Positions 9,530 through 18,177 of a stretch of 64,000 nt of DNA are shown here, piece after piece. Made by a program: the position numbers and the translations under genes. The notes beneath the pieces were generated by a model. It was not told the DNA's origin. It searched no databases and worked only from the letters and a program-made list of their open reading frames with translations. Numbering within the stretch: position 1 is the stretch's first letter; each line of letters begins with the position of its first letter. The stretch covers positions 52,891-116,890 of the forward strand of contig NZ_JAGGKV010000021.1 of NCBI RefSeq assembly GCF_017874035.1, given 5' to 3'. Source of the DNA: Paenibacillus aceris (GTDB taxonomy: Bacteria; Bacillota; Bacilli; Paenibacillales; NBRC-103111).

Positions 9530-10484
9530 TCCGACTTCCGGTAGGGAAGAAATGAAAAAGCGCCTGCCGGAAATCCTTCAGCGCCTAGAGCGCGGCGGCT
9601 TCGAAACATCCGCTCACGCGACAATCGGCGAAGGGGATGCCACACTTGCTGCGGCTGAGGCCGTGAAACGTGGCTTTGATCTCATTATCGCCGCAGGCGG
9701 AGACGGCACCTTGTGCGAAGTCGTGAACGGCATGGCCGAAAGAGCGGGACGTCCTCCACTGGGCATTCTGCCGCTGGGGACGACCAACGATTTTGCCCGT
9801 GCGCTGGGCATCCCCAAAAATCTGGAGCAGGCCTGCGACCTGATCATCCAACAATACACAACCGACATTGATGTAGGCAAAATCAACAACCGCTACTTCA
9901 TTAATATCGCCGGCGGCGGCTCGATGACCGAGCTGACGTACGAAGTCCCGAGCAAGCTCAAAACCATGATCGGCCAATTGGCCTATTATATGAAGGGACT
10001 CGAAAAGCTGCCTAGGCTGAAGCCTATCGAGCTGTACGTCAAAGCAGGCGATATGGAATTCCACGATGAAGTCATGATGTTCCTCGTCGGCAACTCCAAC
10101 TCCGTCGGCGGCTTCGAGAAGCTGGCTCCGGAAGCGAGCATGAACGATGGGTTGTTCGATGTCCTGATTCTGCGCAAGTGTAACCTTGCGGAGTTCATAA
10201 GAGTAGTCACACTCGCGTTGCGCGGGGAGCATCTAAGTGACCCGAATCTGATATATTTTCAGACAAATCATATCGAGATTAATTCGCCGGACTACGTCCA
10301 GTTGAACTTGGATGGGGAATTCGGGGGTACGCTGCCTTGTGTCATGACGAATTTGAAGAGTCATCTCCAGATCATCGTCGATCAGTCCGGTCAGTCGATT
10401 TATAAAAAGAAGCTGATTGAGACGTTGACGACGCCGTTTCATTTGAAGGAGCGGCAAGGGGACGAGGAGCAAGAGTGGCAGTAG
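9501..10484 (+). CDS. dgkB: Diacylglycerol/lipid kinase, DgkB (DagK) type
   Basis: 327 residues. It starts inside the 3' end of the chelatase gene (29-bp overlap) with AGGTGA upstream. The N-terminal catalytic domain has RARLIYNPTSG, the glycine-rich ATP loop AAGGDGTLCEVVNGM, LGILPLGTTNDFARALGIP and INIAGGGSMTEL, as in the YegS/DgkB family. Soluble DgkB phosphorylates diacylglycerol at the membrane to return it to phosphatidic acid for phospholipid synthesis. Length matches the family (~300). rlmD follows 17 bp later. Confidence 0.9.
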   Translation: MVKRARLIYNPTSGREEMKKRLPEILQRLERGGFETSAHATIGEGDATLAAAEAVKRGFDLIIAAGGDGTLCEVVNGMAERAGRPPLGILPLGTTNDFARALGIPKNLEQACDLIIQQYTTDIDVGKINNRYFINIAGGGSMTELTYEVPSKLKTMIGQLAYYMKGLEKLPRLKPIELYVKAGDMEFHDEVMMFLVGNSNSVGGFEKLAPEASMNDGLFDVLILRKCNLAEFIRVVTLALRGEHLSDPNLIYFQTNHIEINSPDYVQLNLDGEFGGTLPCVMTNLKSHLQIIVDQSGQSIYKKKLIETLTTPFHLKERQGDEEQEWQ

Positions 10485-10501
10485 TAACCGCATAGGGAAT
10501 A

Positions 10502-12169
10502 ATGGCGGGGAATATAGGCAATACAGGGAAAGAAGAGATAAGTGAGGGTACTATGAGCGTAAAAGACAAATCTGGCTCAATGTCAGGTAAAGATAGAAGG
10601 ACTGCGAAGTCAAACCGTGCAGGGAAATCTGCGGACAGAAGAGCAGGAAATCCTGCAGAACTTAGAGCAGGTAATTCTGTGGATCGAGGAGCAAGGAATT
10701 CCGCGGAACATAGAGCAGGTAATTCTGCGGATCGAAGAGCAAGGAATTCTGCGCCTAAAGCGGCGCCGGCCTGGATGGCTGATCTGCCGGTGCAGATCGG
10801 AGAGCAATACGAGGCTGAAATCATTGGGATTAGCCATGATGGGGAAGGGGTAGGCCGTGTGAACGGCTTTACCCTTTTTGTTGCTGGTGCGCTGCCAGGT
10901 GAGCGTGCGCTCGTGCGGGTGGAGCATGTGAAGAAGCAGTATGGGTATGCACGGCTGCTTCGTTTGGTTGAAGAGAGTGCAGAGCGTGTGATGCCGGATT
11001 GCGGCATTTATGAGGAATGCGGCGGCTGCCAGCTGCAGCACCTCAGTTATGAGGCGCAGCTTCGTGTGAAGCGGCAGCAGGTTGTGGATAATTTGCAGCG
11101 GATTGGGAAGTTGGCTGTACGGTCCGAAACATCTGAGGGCATTATTGTCCATCCCACACTTGGGATGTCCGATCCATGGCGGTACCGGAACAAGGCACAG
11201 GTTCCTTTCGGGGAAGAGCGCGGCGGCCTCATTGGCGGATTTTATGCGCAGGGGAGCCATCGCATCATTGATATGGAGGAGTGCCTGATCCAACACGAGG
11301 CCAACGACGAGGTTGTCGCTCGGGTGAAAGAGATCGGCGCGCGGCTTGGTATTCGTGCTTATGATGAAGAGCGTAATGCTGGACTGCTGCGCCATGTCGT
11401 CGTCAAAGTGGGCTTCCGCACGGGCGAGATCATGGTCGTCTTGGTGACCAACGGCAGCACGATTCCGCGTGCGGACGAGTGGGTGGCTGGCATTCGCGAG
11501 GCGCTGCCTGCGGTGAAAAGCATTTGCCATAACATTAATGTGAAGCAGACCAATGTTATTTTTGGGGATGAGACTCGCGTCCTGTGGGGCAGCGAAGTCA
11601 TCTATGACTATATCGGCGATGTGAAATTTGCAATTTCCGCGCGATCTTTTTTTCAAGTGAACCCCGTCCAGACGGAGGTCTTGTACGGGAAGGCTTTGGA
11701 GTACGCCGGGTTGACCGGCGATGAAGTCGTCGTCGATGCCTATTGCGGCATCGGTACGATCTCCCTGTTCCTGGCGCAGCGCGCGGGACAGGTCTATGGC
11801 GTTGAGATCGTCGAAGAGGCGATCGCGGATGCACGGAAGAATGCCGAGTTGAACGGCATGACGAACGTGCATTTCGAAGCGGGCCCTGCGGAAGTGGTCC
11901 TCCCCGAGTGGACACGTCAGGGCATTCGCCCGGACGTGATCGTGGTGGACCCGCCCCGCAAGGGCTGCGACGCCGCGCTGCTCGCGACGATCTTAGAGCT
12001 GCAGCCGCGCCGCGTCGTCTATGTGTCGTGCAGCGCATCGACACTGGCTCGCGACTTGCGCGTGCTGGTTGATGGGGGCTACGGCGTCGCGGAGGTGACG
12101 CCGGTGGATATGTTTCCGCATACGGTGCATGTGGAGTGTACAGTGTTGCTAAAATGGGAGGAGCAGTAG
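10502..12169 (+). CDS. rlmD: 23S rRNA (uracil-5-)-methyltransferase, RlmD/RlmCD type
   Basis: 555 residues, about 80 longer than usual because of a basic low-complexity N-terminus (residues ~15-85). After it come a TRAM domain (~95-155), an iron-sulfur Cys set (C167, C173, C176 in DCGIYEECGGCQLQH, probably with the Cys in DMEECLIQHE), and the SAM methyltransferase domain: VDAYCGIGTISLFLA, VVDPPRKGCD and VYVSCSASTLARDL. The enzyme makes m5U in 23S rRNA (U1939, and in Gram-positive RlmCD also U747). ATG 10502 and ATG 10553 are both possible starts; both have modest ribosome sites. The 3' end abuts a decayed recombinase gene. Confidence 0.93.
   Translation: MAGNIGNTGKEEISEGTMSVKDKSGSMSGKDRRTAKSNRAGKSADRRAGNPAELRAGNSVDRGARNSAEHRAGNSADRRARNSAPKAAPAWMADLPVQIGEQYEAEIIGISHDGEGVGRVNGFTLFVAGALPGERALVRVEHVKKQYGYARLLRLVEESAERVMPDCGIYEECGGCQLQHLSYEAQLRVKRQQVVDNLQRIGKLAVRSETSEGIIVHPTLGMSDPWRYRNKAQVPFGEERGGLIGGFYAQGSHRIIDMEECLIQHEANDEVVARVKEIGARLGIRAYDEERNAGLLRHVVVKVGFRTGEIMVVLVTNGSTIPRADEWVAGIREALPAVKSICHNINVKQTNVIFGDETRVLWGSEVIYDYIGDVKFAISARSFFQVNPVQTEVLYGKALEYAGLTGDEVVVDAYCGIGTISLFLAQRAGQVYGVEIVEEAIADARKNAELNGMTNVHFEAGPAEVVLPEWTRQGIRPDVIVVDPPRKGCDAALLATILELQPRRVVYVSCSASTLARDLRVLVDGGYGVAEVTPVDMFPHTVHVECTVLLKWEEQ
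10640..10759 (+). repeat. Five tandem 24-bp repeats encoding an octapeptide inside rlmD
   Basis: Units at 10640, 10664, 10688, 10712 and 10736 encode RAGNPAEL, RAGNSVDR, GARNSAEH, RAGNSADR and RARNSAPK. Units 2 and 4, and 3 and 5, are closest, which suggests a 48-bp doubling. The array lies in the N-terminal extension of RlmD, before its TRAM domain. Confidence 0.85.
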
Positions 12170-12175
12170 GTTAAC

Positions 12176-13300
12176 CTACGCTCCCTTTTTTGCTGTTGGA
12201 TTAATAATGTTGAAATGAATTTTAATACGACTATCATCAAACACATCAACTTTTAGAACTAGCTTACTAATAACCTGTTTCAGGATCTTCTCATCTTCAA
12301 AATCGAGAGAAAGGAGCTTGTTGACTTGCTTTTCAAAAGCTTGGAAATCACTGTCTAAGTCATCTTCCTTTTCAGTTAATGTCTGTAACTCTGACTTGCG
12401 ATTCGTAAGCAGAGTGAACTCGTCTCTAACAAGAGTGTTATGAGTTCGCCACTCTTGTTGAGTAAGATCACCATCATTCAGGAGATCAAGCAGTTTGCTC
12501 TGCTTTCTTGTAAGCTGGGCGATTTTGCTATCCACCTGTTTGATTTCCTTTTCGTAATTAACTGGAACGTGTCCTGATTCCTTTTTCAGCACATCAACAA
12601 GCTTTCGAGTTTTAACCCCATTACCCAATATCAGTGATTTGAGATTGTCCTTAACCTTAGTTAGCAGATCGTCAGCCTTAATGTAGTGAGAACTACAGTG
12701 CTTTTTTCCATACTTTCCGTATCGTCCACATGTATATCCACCTCTATCCTTTTTGAAGTGCATACCCATCCCACAATCGGCACAGACTGCAATATGGGCA
12801 AAGAGACTTTCCCGACCATTGCTTCTCTGCTTACCCTTCTTCGTCAGCTTGTTTTGAACTTCCTCGAACTCCTCCATTGAAATAAGAGCAGGGTGAGTGT
12901 CATAAACCGCTGTTCGGTCCTCCAAAGGAATTTTCTTTCGCTGCCTTGTTCGGATACTTACCGTCTCACTTCGATTTTGAATCATGTTACCCGTATATAC
13001 TGGATTCGTTAAGATAAGCTTTATTATACTTTGCTGCCAAAGTTCACCTGCATTCTTGGCCCCAACCACTGTTCTAGGGGTTGGTATTTTTGCGTCGATT
13101 AGGTGGCGGGAAATCTTGTAGAGTCCCCAATTCTCATACAAGTAAAGACGGAATATGTCTACCACCACTGGGGAATATTCAGGGTGCAGTTCCAGAGTGT
13201 TGCCATCTTTCGTATAGCCGAAGGGCGGGAGGGAACCGTTAAACTTCCCCTTTTTCGCTTTTTCACGTCTCCCGAACTTTACCCGTTTGGAAATACCCTC
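12176..13300 (-). pseudogene. Large serine recombinase remnant lacking its catalytic domain
   Basis: Reads as the C-terminal ~370 residues of a large serine recombinase: recombinase domain (KRVKFGRREKAKKG, PPFGYTKDG, GLYKISRHL, LTNPVYTGN), a zinc ribbon (CADCGMG, YTCGRYGKYGKKHCSSHYIKADDL) and a C-terminal coiled coil. The N-terminal ~140-residue resolvase domain with the catalytic serine is absent, and the ATG at 13369 adds only unrelated residues, so homology stops near 13300. Such enzymes integrate and excise ICEs and prophages. The stop lies 6 bp from the rlmD stop, convergent; rlmD/rumA-type genes are known integration targets of serine-recombinase elements. It probably cannot catalyse recombination. 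Confidence 0.85.
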
Positions 13301-13305
13301 GCAGC

Positions 13306-13615
13306 ACTGACCAGGAATGCGCCGACGAAGGACATGAATTTGATTCAATACTTGGACCGTGCTAAGCAAAAGGGAGCTATCTCAAAAGAGGATATCATCG
13401 ATGAAAAGCAAGTGAAATTGTTTGGATTCGACGCTTTACAATTAACTTATGTAAATAGACAGGATTGGGACAAAAGAATTGATACGTTAATTATATTCAA
13501 GTCTGGGTCGCAATTTTATAGCGTTCGAAATTCTTCCTATGAAGTTACATATAAAAGCTCGATTCAGGATTTTCAAAGTTTACTGGAAAGCATGAAGTTT
13601 AACGATAAGAAATAA
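13306..13615 (+). pseudogene. 3' fragment of an unrecognised gene at the recombinase junction
   Basis: From about 13306 the forward frame reads like protein: RNAPTKDMNLIQYLDRAKQ, VKLFGFDALQLTYVNRQDWDK, TLIIFKSGSQFYSVRNSSYE, ending SLLESMKFNDKK. The alternating strands and final helix resemble the tail of small secreted PsbP/DcrB-like proteins, but I do not recognise the family. Upstream of the junction the frame is only the reverse of the recombinase, with no start or ribosome site. It looks like the surviving C-terminal third of a gene cut by the mobile element. Confidence 0.55.
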
Positions 13616-13699
13616 TATGTATTGTGAGGAAACTTTAATTCATTACGAGCAAAATAACTAATATTCGCTTGATAAAATGAAACAGCGGCTCGACTCCCC

Positions 13700-13858
13700 A
13701 TGCTTTATGAACCCTATCCATACAGTCGTGATAAAGTGAATTTAATGCTATACAATCACTACTTTGCTCAAGAAAGCGACGATCTCGCAAAAACTACGAC
13801 AATATTCGAGAAATATAATAGAAATTTAGATATTTTCACTTTCTTCCACTTTGCATAA
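13700..13858 (+). pseudogene. Possible 52-codon gene remnant upstream of cysD
   Basis: In the 313-bp gap before cysD one frame (ATG 13700) reads MLYEPYPYSRDKVNLMLYNH, with FAQESDDLAKTTTIFEKYN after it, then IFTFFHFA and a stop. Composition looks coding but there is no ribosome binding site and no family I know. It may be debris from the neighbouring insertion. The rest of the gap is AT-rich and presumably carries the cysD promoter. Confidence 0.25.
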
Positions 13859-13928
13859 AAGCTAGAATCTGATAGTATATAAGAAAATACCGATAGATTT
13901 AGTAAGAATTAAAAGGAGGCACCTTTCC

Positions 13929-14852
13929 ATGCAAAAACTGATGCTTGATTCCATACAAGAAATGACGCATCTGGATCAACTCGAGGCTGAAGCGATTTAT
14001 ATTATCCGAGAAGTAGCGGCGGAGTGTGAAAATCCCGTGATGCTGTACTCGATCGGGAAGGATAGCTCCGTGATGCTGCATTTGGCGCTGAAGGCTTTTT
14101 ATCCCGAGAAGCCGCCGTTTCCTTTCATGCATATTGATACAACGTGGAAGTTTAAAGAAATGATTGAATTCCGCGACCGCAAAGCGAAAGAATTTGGGAT
14201 CGAGATGATTGTTCACTCCAATCAAGAAGGAATTAAACAAGGGATTAACCCTTTCGATCACGGTTCCGCGTATACGGACATTATGAAAACCCAATCCCTG
14301 AAACAGGGATTGGACAAATACGGATTTACGGCTGCATTCGGTGGCGGAAGACGTGATGAGGAGAAGTCGCGCGCGAAAGAGCGGATTTTCTCGTTCCGGA
14401 ATAAGAATCATGCTTGGGATCCGAAAAACCAACGGCCGGAAATGTGGAAGCTCTTTAACACAAGAATCAATAAAGGTGAGAGCATCCGCGTCTTCCCAAT
14501 ATCCAACTGGACGGAAAAAGATATCTGGCAATATATTCGCAGAGAAAACATCGATATTGTGCCGCTCTATTTTGCCCAAGAAAGACCTGTCATCGAACGC
14601 GACGGACATCTCATAATGGTGGACGATGATCGCATGAAGCTGGAGCCTCATGAGAAAATTGAAATGAAGAAGATGCGATTCCGCACGTTAGGCTGCTATC
14701 CTCTTACTGGCGGAGGCGAGTCGGAGGCGGATACGCTGGATGCCATTATCGAAGAAACGCTTGGTGCGGTTTCATCCGAACGGACAACTCGTGTTATTGA
14801 CCAAGAGGCGGCGGGAAGTATGGAAAGACGCAAACGGGAGGGTTATTTCTAA
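13929..14852 (+). CDS. cysD: Sulfate adenylyltransferase subunit 2 (ATP-PPi lyase, PP-loop)
   Basis: 307 residues, ATG after AAAGGAGG. The PP-loop LYSIGKDSSVMLHLALKAF near residues 40-60, FMHIDTTWKFKEM, FGGGRRDEEKSRAKERIFSF and the C-terminal RFRTLGCYPLTGGGESEADT are hallmarks of CysD. With the GTPase CysN it makes adenosine 5'-phosphosulfate from sulfate and ATP, the first step of assimilatory sulfate activation. Length is typical (~300). cysN follows with one base between stop and start, so the pair is an operon. No SAM or T-box leader is visible upstream. Confidence 0.96.
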   Translation: MQKLMLDSIQEMTHLDQLEAEAIYIIREVAAECENPVMLYSIGKDSSVMLHLALKAFYPEKPPFPFMHIDTTWKFKEMIEFRDRKAKEFGIEMIVHSNQEGIKQGINPFDHGSAYTDIMKTQSLKQGLDKYGFTAAFGGGRRDEEKSRAKERIFSFRNKNHAWDPKNQRPEMWKLFNTRINKGESIRVFPISNWTEKDIWQYIRRENIDIVPLYFAQERPVIERDGHLIMVDDDRMKLEPHEKIEMKKMRFRTLGCYPLTGGGESEADTLDAIIEETLGAVSSERTTRVIDQEAAGSMERRKREGYF

Positions 14853-14853
14853 G

Positions 14854-16488
14854 ATGAAAAGTTTGCTTAAATTTATTACTTGCGGAAGTGTAGACGACGG
14901 GAAATCCACCTTAATTGGACATATGCTTTATGAGGCGAAGCTTTTGTTCGCCGACCAGGAAAGAGCGTTAGAACTGGACAGCAGACTTGGCAGCCGCGGA
15001 GGCAAAATTGATTATTCGCTGCTTCTTGACGGGCTCTTGGCAGAGCGTGAACAAGGGATAACGATTGATGTGGCCTACCGGTATTTTACGACGGATCACC
15101 GTTCTTTCATTGTAGCGGACACGCCGGGGCACGAAGAATATACACGTAACATGGCCGTAGGTGCGTCCTTTGCGGATCTTGCCGTCATTCTTGTGGACGC
15201 AACCAAAGGCGTGATTACCCAAACGAAACGCCATACCCGGATTTGCGCACTTATGGGAATTAAACATCTTGTATTAGCTGTGAACAAAATGGATTTAGTT
15301 CATTTTGATCAAAAGATATTTAATGAGATTAAAGAAGATTTCTCCCAAACGTCCGCTGAATTTAACTTTCAAAGCATACAAGTGATCCCTGTTTCTGCCA
15401 CAGAAGGGGATAACATTACCAAAAAATCACAACATACTCCTTGGTACGAGGGCCTTGCTCTATTATCGTATTTAGAAAATGTGGATGTTCTTGATACCAA
15501 TGACACGAAACATTTTATGATGCCAATACAGCGTGTATGTCGACCGGACCATACGTTTCGCGGTTTCCAAGGTCAGATTGAGGCTGGGAGCATCGCGGTC
15601 GGCGATGAGTTGATGACTTTGCCGAGTCGCGAGAAAGCGAAAGTCAAACGTATCTTAGTGACAGACCAAGATAGGGAATCAGCCTATGCTGGACAACCCG
15701 TAACCATTCAATTGGATCGAGAAGTCGACGTTTCAAGAGGCTGTGTGTTCACGAAAGACAATGAAATCAAAGAGGCTGATCGGTTTACCGCTACAATTCT
15801 TTGGATGGATGATTCCGTACTGACCCCCGGTAAAAACTATTTGGTCAAAGTAGGAACGAAAGTCCTGCCCGGTACCGTGACGGCAATTACGCATAAGATC
15901 GATATTAATACTGGAAATACGGTTCCAGCCGATCAGATTGTCAAAAATGAAGTGGCAAAATGTGAATTCTCATTATCGGACGACATCGTTTTTGATTCTT
16001 TTGAACAATATAAAAGCATTGGCGGTTTTATTCTGATCGATCGTGTAACCAATATGACATCCGCTTGCGGAGTGATCGAACAAGCCCTTCAAAATTCCGA
16101 CAGCGTTGTACGGTTAGATACGGAAGTTACCAGAAGTGTTCGTGCTGAGCAAAAAGGACAGAAGCCCTTGACCCTCTGGTTCAGCGGTTCGGTTTCGGAT
16201 AACTTAGCCCTTGCGAAGGAAATCGAGAAACGTTTGGTATCGACAGGCTACCATACCATGCTTCTCGAGAATGGCCAGGGAGAATCGACGCGGCGATTGG
16301 CGGAAGTTGCCAAAGTGTTGAACGATGCGGGACTTATTGCATTGGTAGCGAATCAGAATGACAATGACAGAGCAATCGTGCGAGATATCATTGGTCAAGA
16401 GTTGATGGAAGTCGATACAAGCAAGAATTCGACTGAAGAGGCTGCCAGTGTTGTGAAGCGGGTTATGAGGTATTTGATTAATTCGTAG
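14854..16488 (+). CDS. cysN: Sulfate adenylyltransferase GTPase subunit CysN with a degenerate CysC-like tail
   Basis: 544 residues from ATG 14854, one base after the cysD stop, with GGGAGGG upstream. The GTPase domain has G1 GSVDDGKSTLIGHML, a G3 DTPGHEEYTRNMAVGAS, and NKMDL, followed by EF-Tu-like beta-barrel domains to about residue 425. The last ~110 residues resemble APS kinase (CysC) but are short, and the P-loop position reads LWFSGSVSDNLALA instead of GxxGxGKS/T, so ATP binding there is unlikely. The GTPase part should couple GTP hydrolysis to APS synthesis with CysD; APS phosphorylation would need another enzyme. A strong terminator follows. Confidence 0.93.
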   Translation: MKSLLKFITCGSVDDGKSTLIGHMLYEAKLLFADQERALELDSRLGSRGGKIDYSLLLDGLLAEREQGITIDVAYRYFTTDHRSFIVADTPGHEEYTRNMAVGASFADLAVILVDATKGVITQTKRHTRICALMGIKHLVLAVNKMDLVHFDQKIFNEIKEDFSQTSAEFNFQSIQVIPVSATEGDNITKKSQHTPWYEGLALLSYLENVDVLDTNDTKHFMMPIQRVCRPDHTFRGFQGQIEAGSIAVGDELMTLPSREKAKVKRILVTDQDRESAYAGQPVTIQLDREVDVSRGCVFTKDNEIKEADRFTATILWMDDSVLTPGKNYLVKVGTKVLPGTVTAITHKIDINTGNTVPADQIVKNEVAKCEFSLSDDIVFDSFEQYKSIGGFILIDRVTNMTSACGVIEQALQNSDSVVRLDTEVTRSVRAEQKGQKPLTLWFSGSVSDNLALAKEIEKRLVSTGYHTMLLENGQGESTRRLAEVAKVLNDAGLIALVANQNDNDRAIVRDIIGQELMEVDTSKNSTEEAASVVKRVMRYLINS

Positions 16489-16523
16489 AAAACATTGTTC
16501 ATAATTCAATAGTAACGAATAAA

Positions 16524-16568
16524 AAAGAGCGACCGCGGAGATCTCCGTAGTCGCTCTTTCATTTTTTC
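16524..16568 (+). terminator. Intrinsic terminator after cysN
   Basis: AAAGAGCGAC (16524-16533) pairs with GTCGCTCTTT (16550-16559), with an inner CGGAG/CTCCG stem, then a T-rich run. Confidence 0.9.
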
Positions 16569-16668
16569 TTCAACAAGTTATCCCTCGAAATCTATACTAG
16601 TCATCAAGACAATCCTCACCTAAATACATATAAGGGCATGGCATCATTCGTTGAGAGGGGAAATGCCC

Positions 16669-17538
16669 GTGACCCAAGTGATCAGCATCATCAATCTCAA
16701 AGGTGGAGTTGGCAAAACAACAATCACCGTCGCTGTTGCGGAATTCCTGGCGGTAGAGCATCAGAAGCGCGTTCTGGTTATCGATCTGGATCCTCAGACG
16801 AATTCGACAGTGGCTTTGATCGGGGAGGAGGAGTGGGCGAAAAGAAATCAAAACAGCCAGACGCTGCACGCGCTATTTAAGGATCACATTGATGATACGT
16901 ACACTTTTGAAATGGAGAAGAGTATTGTTCGTAAAGCATCTAATCTGCGGGGTGGGTTGGAGAACCTGCATGTGCTGCCGTCCAGTCTGGATTTTGTTAA
17001 GATTCAGGATCGACTCATTAACATCTGGCAGACAGCACTCATTCGTCCTTATGATGTATTGAAAAATGCAGTAAAAAGTCACCTAGACGATTATGATTAT
17101 GTGCTGATCGATTGTCCGCCGAATCTCGGTATCGTGACGCAAAACGGCCTGAACATCAGCCATTGGTACCTCATTCCGACTATTCCCGACCACTTATCCA
17201 CGTACGGCATCCCGCAAATTATCTCCAGTGTGAAAAATTTTAACCGCAAAAAAGAGGGCGGAGAAGTCAAGCTACTAGGCGTAGTTGCCTCATTGTACCG
17301 CTCATCAGTGAACAGGCATAACAACACGCTTGACCGATTAGCAGCAAAAGTTCAAAGTGGCGAACTGCCACGGCTTTTTGAAACCAGAGTACCTTTAGCT
17401 TCTAAGGCCGCAGACGCGACTTACTACGATGTAAACGGGATAAACACTCTCAAACAGAAGTACGGCAATTCGACTGAAAATTTGTATGGATCCTTTCAAA
17501 GCTTAACGGAGGAGCTTCTTACGTATGTCCAAATCTAA
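16669..17538 (+). CDS. ParA/Soj-family ATPase
   Basis: 289 residues from GTG 16669, eight bases after GAGAGGGG; ATG 16663 and TTG 16651 are worse spaced. It starts with the deviant Walker A INLKGGVGKTTITVAVAEFL, then VLVIDLDPQTNSTVAL and the Walker B-like YVLIDCPPNLGIVTQNGL, all typical of ParA. ParA ATPases position plasmids, chromosome origins or protein cargo. No parB or centromere-like repeats are nearby; the next gene, overlapping by 14 bp, is a 139-residue unknown. This may be an orphan positioning system or a remnant of an acquired element. Confidence 0.85.
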   Translation: MTQVISIINLKGGVGKTTITVAVAEFLAVEHQKRVLVIDLDPQTNSTVALIGEEEWAKRNQNSQTLHALFKDHIDDTYTFEMEKSIVRKASNLRGGLENLHVLPSSLDFVKIQDRLINIWQTALIRPYDVLKNAVKSHLDDYDYVLIDCPPNLGIVTQNGLNISHWYLIPTIPDHLSTYGIPQIISSVKNFNRKKEGGEVKLLGVVASLYRSSVNRHNNTLDRLAAKVQSGELPRLFETRVPLASKAADATYYDVNGINTLKQKYGNSTENLYGSFQSLTEELLTYVQI

Positions 17539-17944
17539 CGATGCTGCGTTGAGGAAGCAGTTAGCTTCTATGCTCGTCAAGATTGCTGAACGTATTGAGC
17601 AGGATGAGGAGTTTGCGCGGTGGCTTTTGGAGGGGACGATCTGGGGTGCCGCTAATAAGGGTTCAAAAAGTAAGAAGCCAAGCACCGCAAGCGAGCTTCC
17701 GTACACGCCTGCAGGCAAAAGTCCATTACCCGACATATATGATATATTTTCCAAAGATGGGGCAGAGGCTTTACGAGAACTTTTGAATACATACGAAGTT
17801 GGATTTTTAATCGAAATTGTATTGGCGAATGGTTTGGATCCGGTCAGAAAGGTACGCAAATGGAAAACGAAGCACAAAATCATTGCTTATATGCTCGAGG
17901 CAGTTGCGAAGCAAATGGCGAAGGGGAAGGCTTTTGTAAAGTAA
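17525..17944 (+). CDS. Unrecognised 139-residue partner of the ParA-like ATPase
   Basis: Starts inside the 3' end of the ATPase gene (14-bp overlap), ribosome site GGAGGAG upstream, so it is translationally coupled. The N-terminus is helical (RKQLASMLVKIAERIEQDEE, FARWLLEG), followed by a Lys/Ser/Pro linker and a C-terminal helical region (AEALRELLNTYEVGFLIEIV, HKIIAYMLEAVAKQM). No HTH or ParB motif is apparent. The coupling suggests it works with the ATPase, as adaptor or regulator; this is inference only. A terminator follows. Confidence 0.75.
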   Translation: MSKSNDAALRKQLASMLVKIAERIEQDEEFARWLLEGTIWGAANKGSKSKKPSTASELPYTPAGKSPLPDIYDIFSKDGAEALRELLNTYEVGFLIEIVLANGLDPVRKVRKWKTKHKIIAYMLEAVAKQMAKGKAFVK

Positions 17945-17956
17945 TGGAATATTTAA

Positions 17957-17987
17957 TACCCCATCCTCTAGCGGGTGGGGTTTATTT
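17957..17987 (+). terminator. Intrinsic terminator after ParA operon
   Basis: ACCCCATCC (17958-17966) pairs with GGGTGGGGT (17973-17981), short loop, then TTTATTT. Confidence 0.85.
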
Positions 17988-18177
17988 GAGCAATAGAACT
18001 AAATAGAAGTTTTGTGAAAGTTAATTATAGTAATAATTGCGTGTGTCGTAGAATCCATTCTATTTATTAATCTTTTGTCAAGATGTCGAATGCCGTAAAA
18101 TTACCATGGAAAATACTGGGATGCTATAGTATGATTCAATTTAGTAGAAAAACCAAATATAGAAGGGACATCGTTTC

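Noticed and set aside
10610..11872. 420-codon reverse-strand ORF opposite rlmD
   Set aside because: Low-complexity and without known motifs; rlmD on the + strand has clear catalytic and Fe-S motifs.
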